DNA of 64,000 bases from JBCCEJ01 sp039030335 (GTDB lineage: Bacteria > Pseudomonadota > Gammaproteobacteria > HK1), in NCBI GenBank assembly GCA_039030335.1, contig JBCCEJ010000017.1, forward strand, positions 11,292 through 75,291. Direction: 5' to 3'. The notes under the pieces were generated by a model. The model was not told the origin of the DNA. It was given only the letters and a program-made list of their open reading frames with translations, and ran no database searches. Of the stretch, positions 17,715 to 26,739 are shown piece by piece. Made by a program: the position numbers and the translations under genes. Each line of letters begins with the position of its first letter. Position 1 is the stretch's first letter.

Positions 17715-19315
17715 GGTTGGTCCTCCAATCGTTGGCCCTGCGGTCCACTGCCGGCGGTGCGCGGTGTCTTCTCGGCCTGACTGAGAGCTAGAAAATAGGC
17801 CCTGATATACGCTTTGCGGTGCGCCGGGACATCGTCGCGTTGCATGACCTCGGCAACCCGCGCCCGAAATGCTGTTGCGATGCCGTTCAGATCCGGCGTT
17901 GGCGCGAGCGTGTCCAGATTGTCCTCAGGCAGCGTGCGCATCGGAGAACTGAAGACGGTACCCTCACCAGCCTGCGCGGTCGGCCTGATCGCTGCCGTAA
18001 TGGCCGGCAGTCCGCTGTCGCCGCGTCCACGTCCGGAGCGATTTTCCGCGGGTGCATCGCCGATTCCGAGCCCCTCGCCCTGACCAGAACCGGGTGACCC
18101 TCCTTCGCCTACGTCGTCCGCATCGCTCAGGTTCTCTTCACGCTCCAGATTGGCAGGGTCGCCCGGCTTGCCGCCGCGGCGGACGCGATCCAGGTTGGCG
18201 AGCGGGTCACCGAGTTGCTCACGGGACCGGTTGATCTCGTCATCGGCCTGCGCCAGTTGCTCCGCGTCGGCCTGATTACGGGCTCGCTCGGCGGCATCTT
18301 CGAGCATGGCACGGAGTCCGGTCGTGTCGCCCGCCCGGTAGTTGTCGAGGGCCTCGCCGAGTGCTTCAGGGGTGATCCCCAACCGTTGCAATGCCCCGCT
18401 GCTGTTAGCCAGCGCCTCGAGTTCAGCATCGCTCAGGTCGCCCCGTGCGAGCTGACGTAACAGGGCATCGATATCCCGTGCGCCAGCGGCGGTCAGGACG
18501 GTGCTGAGGTCGCGGGTAGCGCCCATGGGAGCCGTCGGTACGCTCGGTCCGCTCGCGAGCGCCTCGCGCCGAGCCGCATCCATGCGCGCAGAGAGGTCGC
18601 GCAGTTCCGCCAACGCGTCGTCGCGGCTGAGCAGCCCGCGTTCCATGCGCTCGGCAACATCGCGCATCGCGGCGGCCTGAGTTCCGCTGCGCGCCAGTAA
18701 TTCGCGCTTCGCGCGGAGCTGCATCTGCTCGGCGAACTCGCGGAGATATCCACCTTCGTTCGACACCGCGCGGTCTTCTTGCCGGGTGGCGGCCGGTGCG
18801 GCAACCGAACGGCTGGTTTCGAATGGCAGATCGATGACCAGCACCATGATGAGCGCGCCAGCGCCCACCGGTAGCAGCCGCGTCGGGTTGGTGATTCGAA
18901 CAGGAAACACACTGCCGATGCGGTGTGTCAGCCGGGTGGACAACGCGCGCGCTGCCAGGCGCCGGGTCACCGGGGCGTCGGGTCTGGTCTCGATGAAATC
19001 CCAGGCTGTGCTTACCTGCTGCCTGAGTGCCAACGCGAGGTCAGCTCGAATCGCCACATCGAGGGCACTGGGGCGATGGGTCAACGACCATAACAGTGCT
19101 GCACCAGCGCCCACGGCCACGCAGACGGCCGCGACGTTAAACGGTGCCAGGCCGAGCCATCCAGCGCGAGCCAGCAGCGCGGCGCCCGCGCCGGCCAGCA
19201 GCCCGGCCAGTAGCCCGTTGCTGAGCAGCGCGACGCTTCGCTGTCGAATTCGGGCGATACGTAGCCGGGCGATCAGTCGCCGCAATTCCCGGACCGGATC
19301 GGCCGTATCGCTCAT
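17711..19315 (-). CDS. DUF4175-like membrane protein of the MoxR operon
   Basis: 534 aa from the start chosen at ATG 19315 (MSDTADPVRELRR), which overlaps the preceding stop as ATGA. Two N-terminal helix regions (LSNGLLAGLLAGAGAALLARAG and LAPFNVAAVCVAVGAGAALLW), then one near residue 145 (PVGAGALIMVLVIDL). A long charged, Ala/Arg/Glu-rich region likely to be coiled coil follows, then a Gly/Asp-rich low-complexity linker. The layout resembles DUF4175-type proteins of MoxR/VWA clusters, but the family label is tentative. It sits directly upstream of the MoxR ATPase gene with a 4-bp overlap. Confidence 0.75.
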   Translation of the reverse strand: MSDTADPVRELRRLIARLRIARIRQRSVALLSNGLLAGLLAGAGAALLARAGWLGLAPFNVAAVCVAVGAGAALLWSLTHRPSALDVAIRADLALALRQQVSTAWDFIETRPDAPVTRRLAARALSTRLTHRIGSVFPVRITNPTRLLPVGAGALIMVLVIDLPFETSRSVAAPAATRQEDRAVSNEGGYLREFAEQMQLRAKRELLARSGTQAAAMRDVAERMERGLLSRDDALAELRDLSARMDAARREALASGPSVPTAPMGATRDLSTVLTAAGARDIDALLRQLARGDLSDAELEALANSSGALQRLGITPEALGEALDNYRAGDTTGLRAMLEDAAERARNQADAEQLAQADDEINRSREQLGDPLANLDRVRRGGKPGDPANLEREENLSDADDVGEGGSPGSGQGEGLGIGDAPAENRSGRGRGDSGLPAITAAIRPTAQAGEGTVFSSPMRTLPEDNLDTLAPTPDLNGIATAFRARVAEVMQRDDVPAHRKAYIRAYFLALSQAEKTPRTAGSGPQGQRLEDQP

Positions 19316-20127
19316 TCCCCGCGCTCCGTCTCTACGTTCCGTACTCTGCCCAGCGCGCTGCGCAACCAAGCGGCGCTCAGCGTCAGCGCGAGGCTGTGCC
19401 ATAACACGAGCCAGATGCCTCCCGCGTTGACGGGGCCAGTATGCCGCGTCAGGCCTGAGTGTTCGAACCAACCGCCGAGCGTAGGTTCCGGAGTGGCGCC
19501 GGGAGAGTGCGGTACGTACATCGCGTAGGTTTGCACGACGATGCTGGCGTCGGGAAGTGCCACCGCTGGCAACACTACGAGCACGGCAAATCCGAGGCGC
19601 AAACCCAGGTAGACCAGAGTTCCACGCGTCCCGAACTGCACGTAGAGCGCGGCGCCTGCAACACCACAGGTGGTTGCGAGCAGGCCGATGTTAGTGACCG
19701 CGACCACCAGGTTTCCGAGCCCACCGGGTGTGATGATCAGCGCCAGCGCCAGCAGTGGTGTGCAAAGTAGCAGCCGGTAGGCTACGACCAGCATCTGGGC
19801 TTGCAGATGACCGAGAGTCAGATTCGCCGGTCTGGAAGTTGGCAACGCGGCCCATTCGAGCATGGAGGGCTGACCATCGAGCAGGCTCTCCTCAGCGCCG
19901 TGGCGGAGCGCGGCGTAGCACAGCGCCGCGGCCGCGGCCAACAGGCCGGCGAGCAGCGTGTTCGGACCATCCTGTCCGAGCAGGGTGAAGTACAGACTGC
20001 TCTTCGGCCAGGCGATCGCGAGCACCACGCCTTGCAGTACCAGCATGCCGAGGAATTCCTGGTGAGCGGCTCCGCCGCGCATCAGCCCGCGCCACGCCGC
20101 GACCAGCAGTGGATTCGAGCGCCTCAC
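19312..20127 (-). CDS. Polytopic membrane protein of the MoxR operon
   Basis: 271 aa with about six hydrophobic helices (for example LLAGLLAAAAALCYAAL, YRLLLCTPLLALALIIT and LVVAVTNIGLLATTCGVAGAALYV). General appearance is that of an ABC-2 permease-like or assembly membrane protein, but no ATPase partner is adjacent. It overlaps the neighbouring genes by 4 bp on both sides, so it is an integral part of the operon. Function unknown. Confidence 0.75.
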   Translation of the reverse strand: MRRSNPLLVAAWRGLMRGGAAHQEFLGMLVLQGVVLAIAWPKSSLYFTLLGQDGPNTLLAGLLAAAAALCYAALRHGAEESLLDGQPSMLEWAALPTSRPANLTLGHLQAQMLVVAYRLLLCTPLLALALIITPGGLGNLVVAVTNIGLLATTCGVAGAALYVQFGTRGTLVYLGLRLGFAVLVVLPAVALPDASIVVQTYAMYVPHSPGATPEPTLGGWFEHSGLTRHTGPVNAGGIWLVLWHSLALTLSAAWLRSALGRVRNVETERGE

Positions 20128-22190
20128 CGGCCCAATCCAGGGCTGGCCGGGTCGAACCTGCGCACGTCGACTTCACCACCATCGGCGTACGTGAGTGGTG
20201 CTGGGGTATCCAGCAGACCGACGACGATCGGCGGTGTGCCGCCATCCGTCTCGATCGTGAGTGGCGCCGCGACGAACCCGAACAGTCGTCCGTTGCCTGC
20301 TTGCAGGGCGGATGCGATCCGTGGACTCGCCTTGCGCACCAGTCGCGCGAGCACCGCTCCCGCCCCGGTGCGTTCCCCGCGGGTCAGCATCCCGGATTGC
20401 CGCAGGCGGTCTTGCCACGTGTCGACGTCAGCCCGGGCAGGTTGAGCATCCCGCGCAGGCAGGATCCTGCGGATGGTTTCACCGGCGCCCACAGCACCCA
20501 CTGCCCAGACGTCCTGGCCCAGTTGCAGCCATGCACCGCGTAGCTGCTGGCGGCTCTCGTTGGAGACGGTGAGTTCGTATGAGCCATCGCTGAAGGTCGC
20601 CTCCGCGCGCAGCCGGAACGGGATCAGAGCGTGTCCTTCGAGTGCGTGGAGCACGTAGCTTTGATTCGTCGAGACCGAGATCCGCTGCTGGTCCGCGCGG
20701 TTGCCGCGGGTGAAGGTCCAATCCGGGGGGCGATACCCGTCCTGGCTGGCTAGCAGAGGACGCCAGGAGGGGTCGGTTCCCCGCAGGCTGTAAGCGGGAC
20801 TCGCCCGGCTTGTCGAAAACAGGGCCAGATCGATGTCTACACGCGCCAGCGGGCTCTCAGGCAGGGGCTGGACGCTGGCGACGGCAATCGCCGTCGGGCC
20901 TGCCGGAAAGGTGGGCGCAAAGAGGGTCCAGGCGAGCGCCACGAACGCGGGCGGCGCAACGAGTCGGCCCCAGCCCGTCAGCGCTGCGGTTTGCTCGCGC
21001 CCCAGGTGTTGAAGCGTCGCCAGCAAACCGAGGTAGAAGGCCAGAAACATCAGCATGGAGCCCAACGCGGGGAACCCGAATGCGCGCGTGGCGAGCACTG
21101 CGTCGCTAAGCCGCTGATCGGGTCGCAGGGTACCTGGTTGAAAGGCCCGGTTCGGGCCGGGCAGCGCGTCGCCTGAGCCTGGTTCAGCCAGAGCGATCAT
21201 CGGTTTGTCATCCGGCTCGGGAAGGAGGTCGCCCCAGATCGGGGCCGTCACGGCCGCGAGATTGAACGGCGCGTTGGCGAGATCGAAGGTCAGGTAGGCA
21301 ACGCTGCCGAGGCCGTGCGCGCGGCGCAGGGCCAATGGCACATCACCTCGCGCATGGGTCACTTCTCCGGCGTCGGCGACGCGGTGTACATGCGCGCTAC
21401 GCGAACCTCTGTTTGCGCCTTGCTCTCCGAGGATGGCCGACCAGGAAATACGCCGCAGCCCCACCGGGGCCGTCGGCAGCAGGCGCGACAGGCGCGGCGT
21501 GCGCAACAGACCGTAGTCGGCGCGGCCCGACACGATGAGGCGGCCACCTTGTTGAATCCATCGATCCAGAGCCCTGAACTGAGATTCGCTCAGTTTCTCG
21601 AGGCTGATGCCGTGTACGACCACCGCACCGACCCCGTCGTATCCGCGCCATTGCTGAGGCAGACGCTCGGTTCGCGCGTAGGTGCTGATCCGTCGTTTGC
21701 TGTTCAGGTAATCAAGCCCTACGTCCGGACTTATGACGACGATCAGTTCGCGGTCAGTAAACCGTTTGCGCAGGTCGATGCTGGTTTCGGCGAGGACCCT
21801 GCTGCCACTTCGCAACCGCACGCGAAGCGGGTAGGCGAGGCTGTCCAGCATGATGGCGAAACGCAGCCGCTTGCGCGCCCCTCCCGGCAGGTCGACATGG
21901 GCGGCGGTATGGGTATTGAACTGCCGATGCTCGAGTGCGTTGCCGGCGGTTGTGACGAGTTCCAGCACCGCGTCGACGTTCGCGCCGCGGTTTTCCACCG
22001 TTATGGTGACGGGTGTCCAATGTGCGAGCCGAAAGACCTGCCCGAATCCGACGTGCACGGACAGGTCGATCGCTGCGGCTGCAAGCCCGGGCCAGAATGC
22101 CAGGCATAGCGCGGCGGCCACCGCCAGCGCGCGAATTGCGCTAAGCGCAGCGGCGGCGCTGAAGACAGAAGATGAGAGCAATGGCTGCAA
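20124..22190 (-). CDS. Secreted/membrane-anchored large protein, first gene of the MoxR operon
   Basis: About 688 aa. A hydrophobic N-terminus (ALAVAAALCLAFWPGLAAAA) looks like a signal peptide. The mature region begins with a beta-rich domain (VGFGQVFRLAHWTPVTITVENRG), then a GATase-like fold where RWIQQGGRLIVSG is recognisable. A helix in the middle (LGSMLMFLAFYLGLLATLQ) and a second hydrophobic segment follow. Proteins of this form accompany VWA/BatA clusters. The start is uncertain: TTG 22190 is the furthest, and an internal GTG before VAAALCLAF would shorten it. It ends in a 4-bp overlap with the next gene. Confidence 0.75.
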   Translation of the reverse strand: MQPLLSSSVFSAAAALSAIRALAVAAALCLAFWPGLAAAAIDLSVHVGFGQVFRLAHWTPVTITVENRGANVDAVLELVTTAGNALEHRQFNTHTAAHVDLPGGARKRLRFAIMLDSLAYPLRVRLRSGSRVLAETSIDLRKRFTDRELIVVISPDVGLDYLNSKRRISTYARTERLPQQWRGYDGVGAVVVHGISLEKLSESQFRALDRWIQQGGRLIVSGRADYGLLRTPRLSRLLPTAPVGLRRISWSAILGEQGANRGSRSAHVHRVADAGEVTHARGDVPLALRRAHGLGSVAYLTFDLANAPFNLAAVTAPIWGDLLPEPDDKPMIALAEPGSGDALPGPNRAFQPGTLRPDQRLSDAVLATRAFGFPALGSMLMFLAFYLGLLATLQHLGREQTAALTGWGRLVAPPAFVALAWTLFAPTFPAGPTAIAVASVQPLPESPLARVDIDLALFSTSRASPAYSLRGTDPSWRPLLASQDGYRPPDWTFTRGNRADQQRISVSTNQSYVLHALEGHALIPFRLRAEATFSDGSYELTVSNESRQQLRGAWLQLGQDVWAVGAVGAGETIRRILPARDAQPARADVDTWQDRLRQSGMLTRGERTGAGAVLARLVRKASPRIASALQAGNGRLFGFVAAPLTIETDGGTPPIVVGLLDTPAPLTYADGGEVDVRRFDPASPGLGR

Positions 22191-22257
22191 ACGCAGGCAC
22201 GTAGAACACTTCTTTCGGCATCGGGTCTTTCACGAACGGTAGCTCGGTTACCTTCAC
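22141..22257 (-). CDS. Possible 38-aa single-helix membrane peptide (low confidence)
   Basis: From GTG 22257 the frame reads VKVTELPFVKDPMPKEVFYV then a hydrophobic stretch ending in basic CLQRRRCA. It overlaps the start region of the MoxR-operon gene in another frame. The open frame continues upstream without a stop and looks protein-like (NEYDFHDDQP), but has no standard start nearby and no ribosome-binding site. It could be a real small membrane protein, the remnant of a longer gene, or chance. Confidence 0.2.
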   Translation of the reverse strand: MKVTELPFVKDPMPKEVFYVPAFAAIALIFCLQRRRCA

Positions 22258-22585
22258 GGGCTGGTCATCGTGGAAATCATACTCGTTACGGACCTGTGAA
22301 GACTCCGTTGCGGTCGAATAATCCGGCGACCGGGAATGGAGTCGGACCGTTTGCGGCTTGGTAAGTGCCGCTCGGGCCGGGCGCGCGGCCCACCGGGAAT
22401 GACCTGATCGCAGAGACTTACCCGCTACTGGTTGATAAAGTGAAGGAGGTTGTTTGCGTAGGCAGGAGCCGGCTGTTCCGAGAGTCGTATCAGCGTTCAC
22501 CTGGCACTGTCGACGTTCGGCGGGACCGCCACGGCAGACCCTGCGGCCCGGCAGTGCGCCGATTGAAAGTAGGAGCCTTATCACT
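22191..22585. other. Divergent intergenic region (MoxR operon / ABC-2 exporter)
   Basis: 395 bp between two divergent operons, so it should hold both promoters. The only content I can point to is the small minus-strand frame at 22141-22257 with its upstream extension, and an AGGAG ribosome-binding site at 22571-22575 for the exporter ATPase. No convincing -35/-10 pair or operator is visible by eye. Confidence 0.5.
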
Positions 22586-23530
22586 TTGACACAAGTGACG
22601 GAGAACCTCGCGTCTGGGACGGTTTCCGACCCCGATATGACAGTGGTTCTGGCGCGCGATTTGACCAAGCGGTTCGATGACATGGTGGCTGTGGCAGGCA
22701 TTTCCTTCATCGTCAGCCGAGGCGAATGCGTGGGGCTGTTGGGACCCAATGGTGCGGGCAAAACGACGACGATGCGGATGCTGATGGGGCTCTCGCACGT
22801 ATCCGCCGGCACGCTGGAACTGTTCGGTGAGCCGGTGGCGACGCTGCGCCGCGATCACGCCAGCCGCATTGGTCTGGTGCCCCAGGATGACAACCTGGAT
22901 CCCGACATCACGGTTCAGCAGAACCTCGAACTCTACGGACACTACTTCGGCGTCGCGGCGCACACACGCGCGGCGCGGGTGCCGGAGCTACTCGAATTCA
23001 TGCAACTCGAAGAGCGGGCCGAAGCACGGGTCAACGAACTCTCGGGAGGTATGAAACGCCGCCTTGTGATCGCGCGCTCGCTGATCGCCGATCCTGAGCT
23101 GGTGGTGTTGGATGAACCGACGACCGGACTCGATCCCCAGGCCCGCGTACTGATCTGGAAACAGCTGCTCGAGCTGAAGCGACAGGGCCGTACGTTGTTA
23201 TTGACGACGCACTATATGGACGAGGCGCAGCGGCTTTGCGATCGCATCATCATCGTCGATGCGGGCGAGATCCTGGCTGAAGGCGCACCGCAGACTTTGA
23301 TCGACCAATACGTACTGGGCCATGTTTTCGAGGTGCCGAAACCCCTGCCCGATACATGGGACCACGAGGCGTTCGATCACGAAGACATCGGTGACGCCGT
23401 GCTGATCTACGTCGAGCAGGTTGCCGACTTCGTCGACCGGATCCCGGCGGCGACGCACTACCTGCACCGGCAGGCCAATCTCGAGGACGTGTTCCTGCGC
23501 TTGACGGGCCGGGCGCTGCGGGAGAACTGA
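22586..23530 (+). CDS. ABC-2 type transporter ATPase, NodI-like
   Basis: 314 aa from TTG 22586, preceded by AGGAG at 22571-22575 (10-nt spacing). This start is better supported than the long upstream extension, which has no conserved features. Walker A GPNGAGKT, signature LSGGMKRR, Walker B LVVLDEPTTGLD and H-loop TTHYMDEA are all present. The order and wording match the NodI/DrrA exporter branch. The permease gene follows after 2 bp, forming a two-gene exporter. Many non-nodulating proteobacteria carry this pair; the exported molecule is unknown. Confidence 0.92.
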   Translation: MTQVTENLASGTVSDPDMTVVLARDLTKRFDDMVAVAGISFIVSRGECVGLLGPNGAGKTTTMRMLMGLSHVSAGTLELFGEPVATLRRDHASRIGLVPQDDNLDPDITVQQNLELYGHYFGVAAHTRAARVPELLEFMQLEERAEARVNELSGGMKRRLVIARSLIADPELVVLDEPTTGLDPQARVLIWKQLLELKRQGRTLLLTTHYMDEAQRLCDRIIIVDAGEILAEGAPQTLIDQYVLGHVFEVPKPLPDTWDHEAFDHEDIGDAVLIYVEQVADFVDRIPAATHYLHRQANLEDVFLRLTGRALREN

Positions 23531-23532
23531 CA

Positions 23533-24297
23533 TTGAGTCGCTATACGCTCGCGGTCGTCTACCGCCACTACCTCGTATGGCGAAGCCTGATGTGGTCGTC
23601 GCTCGCGAGCAATGTGGTCAACCCGGTGTTGTTCCTGTTCGCGTTCGGATTCGGGTTGGGCGCATTCGTGAAATCCATCGACGGTATGGAATACCTGTCG
23701 TTTATCGTGCCCGGGATGGCGGCATACGCGGCGATGTTCGCGGCCAGCTTTGAAACGACGATCGGTGCGTATTCACGCTACGCGATGCAGCGCACCTGGG
23801 ACGCGATCCTGGCGACCCCGGTCTCCCTCCCCGAACTGCTGTTTGGAGAAGTGTTGTTCGCGGCATTGAAGGGGCTCTTCTCGGCGTGTTGGGTGGTGAT
23901 CGTCGGCGCCGCCTGGGGCGGCGTCGAGTCTCTGACCGGGGCACTACTCGCCATTGTGCTGGTATTCGTCGCCTCCGTCGGGTTCGCGGCCTACGGCCTG
24001 CTCGCTACTTCGATGGCCCGCGGCTACGAGTTCTTCAGCTACTTCTTCACGTTCTGGCTGACGCCGATGTTCGTGTTCTCCGGTGTGTTCTTCGACGTGG
24101 GCCGCTTTCCCGATGCAGTCCAATGGTTCGCGTGGATATTGCCGATGACTCACCTCATCGAAGTGGCGAGACCCCTGATGGTGGGCCTGCCGATAGAGTG
24201 GGATACGGCCGTGCTGCATATCGGCTATGGTATTGCGCTCACCGCGTTGGCGTTCTGGTTGGCTTTGCGCAACATGCGCAAGCGTATGTTCGACTGA
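23533..24297 (+). CDS. ABC-2 type transporter permease, NodJ-like
   Basis: 254 aa with about six helices. The N-terminal amphipathic region (RYTLAVVYRHYLVWRS) precedes LFLFAFGFGLG. A central signature YLSFIVPGMAAYAAM and the YAMQRTWDAILATP motif are characteristic of the NodJ family of ABC-2 permeases. TTG 23533 is 2 bp after the ATPase stop, so translation is coupled. It forms the membrane part of an exporter with the preceding gene. The substrate is unknown; a lipid-linked or glycolipid cargo is a family-level guess. Confidence 0.92.
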   Translation: MSRYTLAVVYRHYLVWRSLMWSSLASNVVNPVLFLFAFGFGLGAFVKSIDGMEYLSFIVPGMAAYAAMFAASFETTIGAYSRYAMQRTWDAILATPVSLPELLFGEVLFAALKGLFSACWVVIVGAAWGGVESLTGALLAIVLVFVASVGFAAYGLLATSMARGYEFFSYFFTFWLTPMFVFSGVFFDVGRFPDAVQWFAWILPMTHLIEVARPLMVGLPIEWDTAVLHIGYGIALTALAFWLALRNMRKRMFD

Positions 24298-24395
24298 ACG
24301 GGGCGCGCCGCTTGGGAGCGGGCCAAACGGGTATGACGTCGGTCGCTGCGGCCGCGGTTTCGGCGGCCAGACCGCCAGAAGGAGGAGCGAGGCCC

Positions 24396-25478
24396 ATGAG
24401 CGATACTGCCACTACCGCAGCGAAGGCTCCTGCGCCGGCGCGTGCGCCATTCACGCTGCCTGGCGCATGGCGCGCGGCAGAACTCGGTGATAAAGAGGCC
24501 ATCGCCGAAGAGCTGGACGCCCCGCAGCGGGCGGCGCTGCTCGATGCGGTCAACGCCAACCGCTCCCTGGAACCGGATGCGATCACGGCAGAGACTTTCC
24601 GCCCGCGGGGATTCGAGGCGACCCTCGCGCGTTGGCGCGAGACGGTCGCGCACGGCGCGGGCCTCGTACTGCTTCGGGGCTTGCCCATTGAAGATCTGGA
24701 CGTCACTGACTGCTGCCGGCTGTTCTACGGCCTCGGTACCCATCTTGGGGTGGCGGTTTCGCAGTCGAACGACGGCGAGAAGATTGGTCACGTCGTGAAC
24801 CTCGGCGGTCAGGACCGGCGCCGTCGTGCCTATCAGAATGCCCGTTCACTCAATCTGCACACCGATCGCTGCGATACGGTGGGCATGCTCTGTATTCGAC
24901 CGGCGTTGTCCGGCGGCCTGAGCGGCTACGCCAGCGCGCTGGCGGTGCACAACGAAATTCTCGCGTCGCGGCCCGAGCTGCTAGAACCACTCTACCGTGG
25001 CTTCAGGCTGCACCGGTTTGGCGAGCAGGCTGGCGGCGACCCGCTCACGCACGATCCCGTGCCGATCTTCTCGATCTGCGATGGCGGGCCGAACGTCGTC
25101 TACATTCGCGGCTACATCGACCTCGCGCTCGACGAGGGTCACTACGCGCTGAGTTCGGTGGAACGCGAAGCCCTCGATTACTTTGACGAAGTGGCCAACC
25201 GGCCTGAGTTCCGACTCGACCTGCGCCTCGAATCCGGCGAGGCGACGTTCACCAACAACGCGCAGTTACTGCATCGGCGCAACGCTTTTGAAGATCATGA
25301 CGACCCTGCCCGGAGTCGGCATCTGTTGCGCCTGTGGTTGATGGACCCGGAGCTGCCGGCGGTACCCGCCGTGCAGGCGCACAAGTCGCTGGCGGGCATC
25401 GCGAAGATCACCGGACGTGGCACGTATTACCAGGGTGCCGGCTATCAGGACGAAACCACGTCGCCTGCCGGCTACTGA
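24396..25478 (+). CDS. TauD/TfdA-family Fe(II)/2-oxoglutarate dioxygenase-like protein, long subgroup
   Basis: 360 aa. ATG 24396 is preceded by GGAGGAG (24381-24387), which decides the start against the long upstream frame. Iron ligands appear as H155-T-D157 (SLNLHTDRCD) and H293 (LLHRRNAF); the 2OG-binding Arg is in SRHLLRLWL. It shares its layout and the HLLRLW block with the paralogues at 35073 and 51211 and is longer than classical TauD. Expected chemistry is O2- and 2OG-dependent hydroxylation, often releasing a heteroatom group. The substrate is unknown. It lies 98 bp after the exporter permease on the same strand. Confidence 0.88.
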   Translation: MSDTATTAAKAPAPARAPFTLPGAWRAAELGDKEAIAEELDAPQRAALLDAVNANRSLEPDAITAETFRPRGFEATLARWRETVAHGAGLVLLRGLPIEDLDVTDCCRLFYGLGTHLGVAVSQSNDGEKIGHVVNLGGQDRRRRAYQNARSLNLHTDRCDTVGMLCIRPALSGGLSGYASALAVHNEILASRPELLEPLYRGFRLHRFGEQAGGDPLTHDPVPIFSICDGGPNVVYIRGYIDLALDEGHYALSSVEREALDYFDEVANRPEFRLDLRLESGEATFTNNAQLLHRRNAFEDHDDPARSRHLLRLWLMDPELPAVPAVQAHKSLAGIAKITGRGTYYQGAGYQDETTSPAGY

Positions 25479-25558
25479 GGCCAGATTCCCGGCTGCGCAG
25501 GTGGGCTGCCGCGTCCGTTGCGCCCGCCTCGCGCCAGGGGGCTCGGCCGAGCGTGTGC

Positions 25559-25915
25559 CTACTTGATGAAGATCGCCCAGGCAGCGAGTTTTTTCTCGGT
25601 GCCGTCCGCGCTTTCAACGGTTCTCAACTTACCTTGCAGCACAACCGCATTGGCACCCTGCGCGGCCGCCTGCTTGAGGAGTGAGCGGCGCACCTTGATT
25701 TCGGAAACGGTAACCGCGCCTGTTGCGAAGATGGTGCCGAGCATTACGTATTCACCGTAGGGAAACTGCTGCATCACCCGGACTTCGCCCGTGTAGGGCG
25801 GCAGTTTTGGTGCGCTCGACGACGGCTGGAAATCCGTATTGGCGCAGGCTGCCGCAAGCACCGCGGCACAAACGATCATTAGTGTCGTACGCAATTGTTG
25901 CGTCCTTTGCTTCAT
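25559..25915 (-). CDS. Small putative lipoprotein
   Basis: 118 aa from ATG 25915, with a GGAGG sequence about 8 nt ahead. The N-terminus has basic residues, then a hydrophobic core and VLAAAC, a plausible lipobox with acylated Cys about residue 24. The mature part contains GEVRVMQQFPYGEYVMLGTI and a C-terminal stretch GANAVVLQGKL typical of small proteins whose family is built around GA(N/D)A(V/L). Last gene of the minus-strand run from 28855. Stop TAG. Function unknown; probably an outer-membrane or periplasmic lipoprotein. Confidence 0.75.
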   Translation of the reverse strand: MKQRTQQLRTTLMIVCAAVLAAACANTDFQPSSSAPKLPPYTGEVRVMQQFPYGEYVMLGTIFATGAVTVSEIKVRRSLLKQAAAQGANAVVLQGKLRTVESADGTEKKLAAWAIFIK

Positions 25916-25950
25916 CGGATGAGCCTCCGAGCGAATTGCGCTGCGTCCAT

Positions 25951-26724
25951 TCAACGCCCCTTGCGCGCAATGAAATCTGGAAAGGCGTCTTCGGCCTTGG
26001 CGCCACGCAGCACGTCGGTCGTGTAGCGTTGCTCCGCCTGCCATTGGTCACGCATCGAGACATTGTGCTCATCGAGCAACAGTGACTTGATGCCGATGAC
26101 CGACGGACGGTCGTTGGCGGCGATCTGCGTCGCGAGTTCGAGGGTCCGGTCGTAGAGCTCGTCGGTTGCGACGAGATGGTTTACGAGCCCGATGCGGTGC
26201 GCTTCCTCCGCCTCGACGATGCGGGCACTGAACAGCAGTTCTTTCGCCATCGGCCATCCCACCTGGTTCGTCAGCGTCCACGTGCTGTTGATACGCCCAT
26301 AGGCGGCCGCGAGGAACCGGAACCGCGTACGCTCGCAGCCGATGCGCATATCGAGCGAGGATGCCAGCACCGCCGCACCTCCATATGCCAGGCCGTTCAT
26401 CATGCCGATCGTCGGCAGCGGGCAGTGACTGATGTCGAGGCTCCGCTGCCCGTACTGGACTTTGCGCTCATCGAGCTGGGCGGCATTGAGCGTGCGATCG
26501 TTTTCGCGCTGCTCATGGATATCGCCGCCCGCCGAGAACGCGCGTTCCCCGGCGCCGGTGATGACAATACACCCGACCCCATCGTCGTCGCTGAAGCGCA
26601 TGACTGCATCGTGCAGTTCGCCTGTCAGCTTGCCGTTCATCGCGTTCAATACTTCCGGTCGGTTCATCGTCAGGATCGCAACGCGGTCGACGACGTCGGT
26701 GGCAATGTGTTCGTAATCGGTCAT
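25951..26724 (-). CDS. Crotonase/enoyl-CoA hydratase superfamily protein lacking both catalytic Glu
   Basis: 257 aa, the normal crotonase length. The oxyanion-hole segments are present: GERAFSAGGDIHEQ near residue 60 and NGLAYGGAAVLASSLDMRIG near residue 109. In hydratases a Glu lies in the second segment and another in the following PEv-type segment. Here these read GGAAVLA and RFLAAAYGRINS, so both appear replaced. It therefore probably does not hydrate enoyl-CoA, although CoA binding and another crotonase reaction remain likely. ATG 26724 is 15 bp after the MFS permease stop, suggesting a shared operon. Confidence 0.88.
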   Translation of the reverse strand: MTDYEHIATDVVDRVAILTMNRPEVLNAMNGKLTGELHDAVMRFSDDDGVGCIVITGAGERAFSAGGDIHEQRENDRTLNAAQLDERKVQYGQRSLDISHCPLPTIGMMNGLAYGGAAVLASSLDMRIGCERTRFRFLAAAYGRINSTWTLTNQVGWPMAKELLFSARIVEAEEAHRIGLVNHLVATDELYDRTLELATQIAANDRPSVIGIKSLLLDEHNVSMRDQWQAEQRYTTDVLRGAKAEDAFPDFIARKGR

Positions 26725-26739
26725 CAGGTTCTCCGAAGT

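Noticed and set aside
23533..24297. NodIJ-like exporter taken as evidence for nodulation
   Set aside because: NodIJ-type ABC-2 pairs are common in non-symbiotic proteobacteria, and no nodABC genes are present.
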